Positions 53,961-56,889 of a stretch of 56,889 bases of DNA are shown in pieces (positions within the stretch are counted from its first letter, which is position 1; each line of letters opens with the position of its first letter). The notes beneath the pieces were generated by a model. That model was not told where the DNA came from and did no database searches. It was given only the letters and a program-made list of their open reading frames with translations. The position numbers and the translations under genes are program-made. Location of the stretch: the IMG/VR virus record IMGVR_UViG_3300042465_004126, positions 1-56,889 of that record. The stretch is one strand, 5' to 3'. Source of the DNA: a virus.

Positions 53961-56855
53961 ATGGCTGATAGATACTGGGTAGGCGGTGCGGGAACGTGGG
54001 ACGCAACCACTACGACCAACTGGTCTGCCACATCAGGCGGGTTAGGCGGTGCTTCTGCACCTACGTCTATTGATAACGCCATCTTCAACACGCTATCCAA
54101 CGCCACGGCCTATGCGGTCACTGTAGGCACAAACGCCAACGCGCTGGACATCACCATTGCTGGCCCTGCTGTGGGCAACGTAACTATCACATCTGGTGCT
54201 ACAGCGGTTATCAACTGCTACGGTAGCTGGACAAACGCAGCGACTGGCGTTGTATTTACTACGACTACTGGCGCAACCATTAACTTTTTAGCAACCACAA
54301 CTGGCAAAACCATCACGACTAACGCCGTGACGTTAGGTGGTATGCAAGTTATTTTTAACGGCGTAGGCGGCGCATGGACACTTGGTAGTGCATTAACTAC
54401 TACGCAAGGAATTGTTGTAACTGCGGGAAGTTTTAGTACAAGTGGCAGTAATTACGCACTTGCCACCACTCAAATTTCTTCAAGCAACAGTAATGTTCGT
54501 TCCATATTGTTGAACGCATCTGTCGTAACTATTAGCGGCGCAACTTTTGTAAACTTTACTATAACAACTAATCTGACGTTCGACGCTGGTACTTCCACAA
54601 TTACCGCAAGTAGTGCTTCCAATACTCTTAATAGTGGTGGATTGACTTTCTACAACGTCAGTTTTACTGGCGTGACTGCTCTCACGCACACAATTAACGG
54701 CGCAAATACATTCAATAATTTGACGTTTACGAGCAGAACCACTGATGGTGTTGGTTCTATTAATATTTCGGCAAACCAGACCATCAGCGGGACACTAACA
54801 CTTGGGGCAGCTAATACGGCAGTCCGCAGGTTGTTTGTTCGTTCTGACACGATTGGCACTCAACGCACGTTGACGGTTGCTACGATAGCCACCCTTGCAG
54901 ACGTAGATTTCCAAGACATTGTGGCGGCAGGCGCATCTGGAACTTGGTCTGGCACACGTTTGGGCAATTGCACCAACAACAGCAACATCACATTTGGCGC
55001 GGGACAAACTGTTTATTGGAATTTAGCGGGAGCACAGAACTGGAGTGCAGTTGCTTGGGCTACATCGTCGGGTGGCGCTCCAGCGGTAAACAATTTTCCA
55101 TTGGCTCAAGACACGGCAATCTTTGACAATACAGGCAGTGTTACTGGAACTATCACGATTCAAATTGGCTGGGCTTTACCAGCAATAAACATCACCAAGA
55201 CAGGCGCAATGACGCTTGCAAGTGGTACACAAACGCCTCGTATTTTTGGTAATCTGACCTTGCAAGCAGCTACTGTAACTACTGGCTCAGGAATATTGAC
55301 GTATGCTGCCTACGGGGTTACATCGACCATTACATCCAATACGGCAACCTTTGCGCCTCCATTGACGGTTAACTCGACCGCAGGAGGCATAACGTTTGCA
55401 GATGGATTTACACAGCCAAACACGGTTACAACCGTACTGACCAATGGCACGTTGGATTTAAACGGTTTTACGTTGACTACTGGGTTGTTTATCTCAAACA
55501 ACAACAACACCAGAGCAATAGCTTTTGGTACGGGTAAGATTGTTTTGACTGCTACTTCTGGAGTTATTTTTAACATTGCCGGAAGCAATATAACAGCTAC
55601 CGGAACAAACCCATTAATTCAAGCAACTGCTGGCGGCGCTGGAACTCGTACCATTTCTATGTCGGCAAATGGTGAGGCTAATGCCATAAGTGTAGATGTC
55701 ACTTCTGGCTCGGACATAATTAGCATTGGAACAACAAATGGCGCATACAAAAATGTGGACTTTACAGGGTTTACTGGTACGGTTTCTTTGGGAAATTCAA
55801 TTTTAGTTTTTGGCAATTGGAATTACGGCGGCACAACTATACAAGGTGCGGGTGCAGGCACAGTAAATTTTGCAGCCACATCAGGCACAAAAACAATTAC
55901 GTCAAACGGTTTTAGTTTTCCGGGAAACGTAACTTTCAGCGGTGTAGGCGGCACTTTTCAACTTCAAGACGATCTAACTTCTGGTGCTACTCGCACTTGC
56001 ACACTAACCACTGGTACGCTGGATTTTAATGGTTTTACGCTGACTACTGGTATTTTTAGTGGAACAGGTAGTGGCGTTCGTAAATTTGCAAATAATACGG
56101 CAAGTATTATTGTTACTGGTAACGCTACTACGGTTGTTGGTTTTGGAACAACTGGAAATTTTACTGCGGACTTTACCCCCGTATTTGAGTTGAACTATTC
56201 TGGTTCTGTTGGAACGCGAACTGTTTCGTGGGGTTCGTTAAATTTACTTTATGTTCCTAATATAAACGTAACGGCTGGAAGCGATATAGTCACAACGGGC
56301 GGTACAACTACAGTAAACAATTTTAACTTTACAGGTTTTACCGGAACTTTAGGCAATGCTACCCGCAACATTTACGGAAACCTCACGCTTGTTTCTGGAA
56401 TGGCTACCCCGTCTTCAGGTTCTTTAGTTACTAGTTTTATTGGCGTTAGCTCCCAAACTATAACCACCGCAGGGCAAACGCTAGATTTTCCCGTTACCTT
56501 TAATGGTGTAGGCGGTACGTTTGCTTGCCAAGACGCATTAACGCTTGGCTCAACGCAACCGCTGACGCTGACCAACGGCACGTTGCAACTCAAGTCAGGC
56601 ACAACAAACACAGTCGGTTCGTTTGCCACATCAGGTACAAACCAGAAGTTTCTGTCAGCAACAACACCCGGTTCACAAGCTACACTATCTGATGCCAGCG
56701 GTACAAACAGCGTCAGCTACCTAACCATCCAAGACAGCAATGCTACGGGTGGTGCAGTATTCCAAGCCTTTACCTCAGACTTTAATGTTGATTCAGGCAA
56801 TAATACCGGATGGAAATTTAATAATGCCGGCGGTGCTTTTCTAATGTTTTTTTAA
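53961..56855 (+). CDS. Very large beta-repeat tail protein / tailspike candidate
   Basis: The 964-residue protein begins MADRYWVGGAGTWDATTTTNWSATSGG, a common start of large environmental phage tail proteins. It is built from irregular beta repeats with two recurring elements, TNGTLDLNGFTLTTG(I/L)F and F.GVGGTF.LQDDLT, spaced as in parallel beta-helix proteins. The C-terminus YLTIQDSNATGGAVFQAFTSDFNVDSGNNTGWKFNN is typical of beta-helical sheath ends. No catalytic residues of a lyase were recognised. It is the most AT-rich large gene of the window. It runs across the contig junction into 1..93. Confidence 0.7.
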   Translation: MADRYWVGGAGTWDATTTTNWSATSGGLGGASAPTSIDNAIFNTLSNATAYAVTVGTNANALDITIAGPAVGNVTITSGATAVINCYGSWTNAATGVVFTTTTGATINFLATTTGKTITTNAVTLGGMQVIFNGVGGAWTLGSALTTTQGIVVTAGSFSTSGSNYALATTQISSSNSNVRSILLNASVVTISGATFVNFTITTNLTFDAGTSTITASSASNTLNSGGLTFYNVSFTGVTALTHTINGANTFNNLTFTSRTTDGVGSINISANQTISGTLTLGAANTAVRRLFVRSDTIGTQRTLTVATIATLADVDFQDIVAAGASGTWSGTRLGNCTNNSNITFGAGQTVYWNLAGAQNWSAVAWATSSGGAPAVNNFPLAQDTAIFDNTGSVTGTITIQIGWALPAINITKTGAMTLASGTQTPRIFGNLTLQAATVTTGSGILTYAAYGVTSTITSNTATFAPPLTVNSTAGGITFADGFTQPNTVTTVLTNGTLDLNGFTLTTGLFISNNNNTRAIAFGTGKIVLTATSGVIFNIAGSNITATGTNPLIQATAGGAGTRTISMSANGEANAISVDVTSGSDIISIGTTNGAYKNVDFTGFTGTVSLGNSILVFGNWNYGGTTIQGAGAGTVNFAATSGTKTITSNGFSFPGNVTFSGVGGTFQLQDDLTSGATRTCTLTTGTLDFNGFTLTTGIFSGTGSGVRKFANNTASIIVTGNATTVVGFGTTGNFTADFTPVFELNYSGSVGTRTVSWGSLNLLYVPNINVTAGSDIVTTGGTTTVNNFNFTGFTGTLGNATRNIYGNLTLVSGMATPSSGSLVTSFIGVSSQTITTAGQTLDFPVTFNGVGGTFACQDALTLGSTQPLTLTNGTLQLKSGTTNTVGSFATSGTNQKFLSATTPGSQATLSDASGTNSVSYLTIQDSNATGGAVFQAFTSDFNVDSGNNTGWKFNNAGGAFLMFF

Positions 56856-56889
56856 TTTTTAGAGGTACTTTCTAATGGCTCAATCAGGC
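56763..56889. repeat. Terminal direct repeat, right copy
   Basis: Exact repeat of 1..127; it shows that the contig closes into a circle of 56,762 bp. Confidence 0.95.
56875..56889 (+). CDS. First five codons of the gene at 113 (partial)
   Basis: MAQSG is the start of the same gene found complete at 113..733, repeated because of the terminal overlap. It is not an extra gene. Confidence 0.95.

Overview
The window is a complete or near-complete genome of a tailed double-stranded DNA phage, assembled as a circle. Bases 1..127 are repeated exactly at 56763..56889, and the large tail gene at 53961..56855 finishes again at 1..93, so the unique circular length is 56,762 bp. The contig start is an arbitrary cut inside the tail-fibre cluster. 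No integrase, excisionase, lysogeny repressor, partition gene, tRNA, phage RNA polymerase or CRISPR array was recognised, so a lytic life cycle that uses the host RNA polymerase is the simplest reading. A P22-type portal, a gp10-like hub protein, four large internal virion proteins in a row, and the absence of a tape measure, major tail protein or sheath point to podovirus morphology. The host cannot be named from the sequence. A Gram-negative, possibly freshwater, proteobacterium is an inference with low confidence.

Layout. 1..3165: end of the tail-fibre cluster (rightward). 3162..4899: lysis cassette (three small membrane proteins, a three-TM holin, a GH24 endolysin). 4909..17081: small conserved proteins, adaptor, gp10-like stabilisation protein and four internal/ejection proteins. 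17085..17131: terminator hairpins between convergent transcripts. 17098..20696: a leftward string of tiny, overlapping accessory genes. 20810..26709: leftward replication and recombination module (RuvC-like resolvase, PD-(D/E)XK nuclease, DUF669 SSB-like protein, Sak4-like ATPase, family B DNA polymerase, DUF3310, HD nucleotidase). 26818..31497: leftward DNA-hypermodification module. 31490..33149: regulators and hypotheticals. 33349..37091: rightward SF2 helicase and primase-polymerase/helicase. 37091..37286: iteron-like inverted repeats. 37332..53958 and on to 56855: rightward packaging, head and tail-fibre genes.

The most interesting system is the hypermodification module. A thymidylate-synthase homologue (probable dUMP hydroxymethylase), an HMUDK_hel/aGPT-Pplase-type protein, a P-loop kinase (probable 5-hydroxymethyldeoxyuridine DNA kinase), a probable amino acid:DNA transferase, a 70-residue unknown and a fold-type II PLP enzyme lie in one tightly coupled operon. 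Established work on phages such as ViI, M6, SP10 and PhiW-14 shows that such enzymes replace thymine with aminated hypermodified bases after replication. This locus has a PLP enzyme but no recognisable radical-SAM or acetyltransferase partner, so its final base may differ from the known ones. An HD nucleotidase just downstream could drain the competing thymidine nucleotides.

Regulation is visible in the sequence. Three copies of a promoter-like block (20733, 26748, 33206) each stand at the head of a leftward operon. Each is followed within 40-60 bp by a start region containing GTAACTGAA just before the ATG. A different TATAAT-containing motif recurs before rightward late genes. Three hairpins with the same TTCG-type loop end transcripts, two leftward and one rightward.
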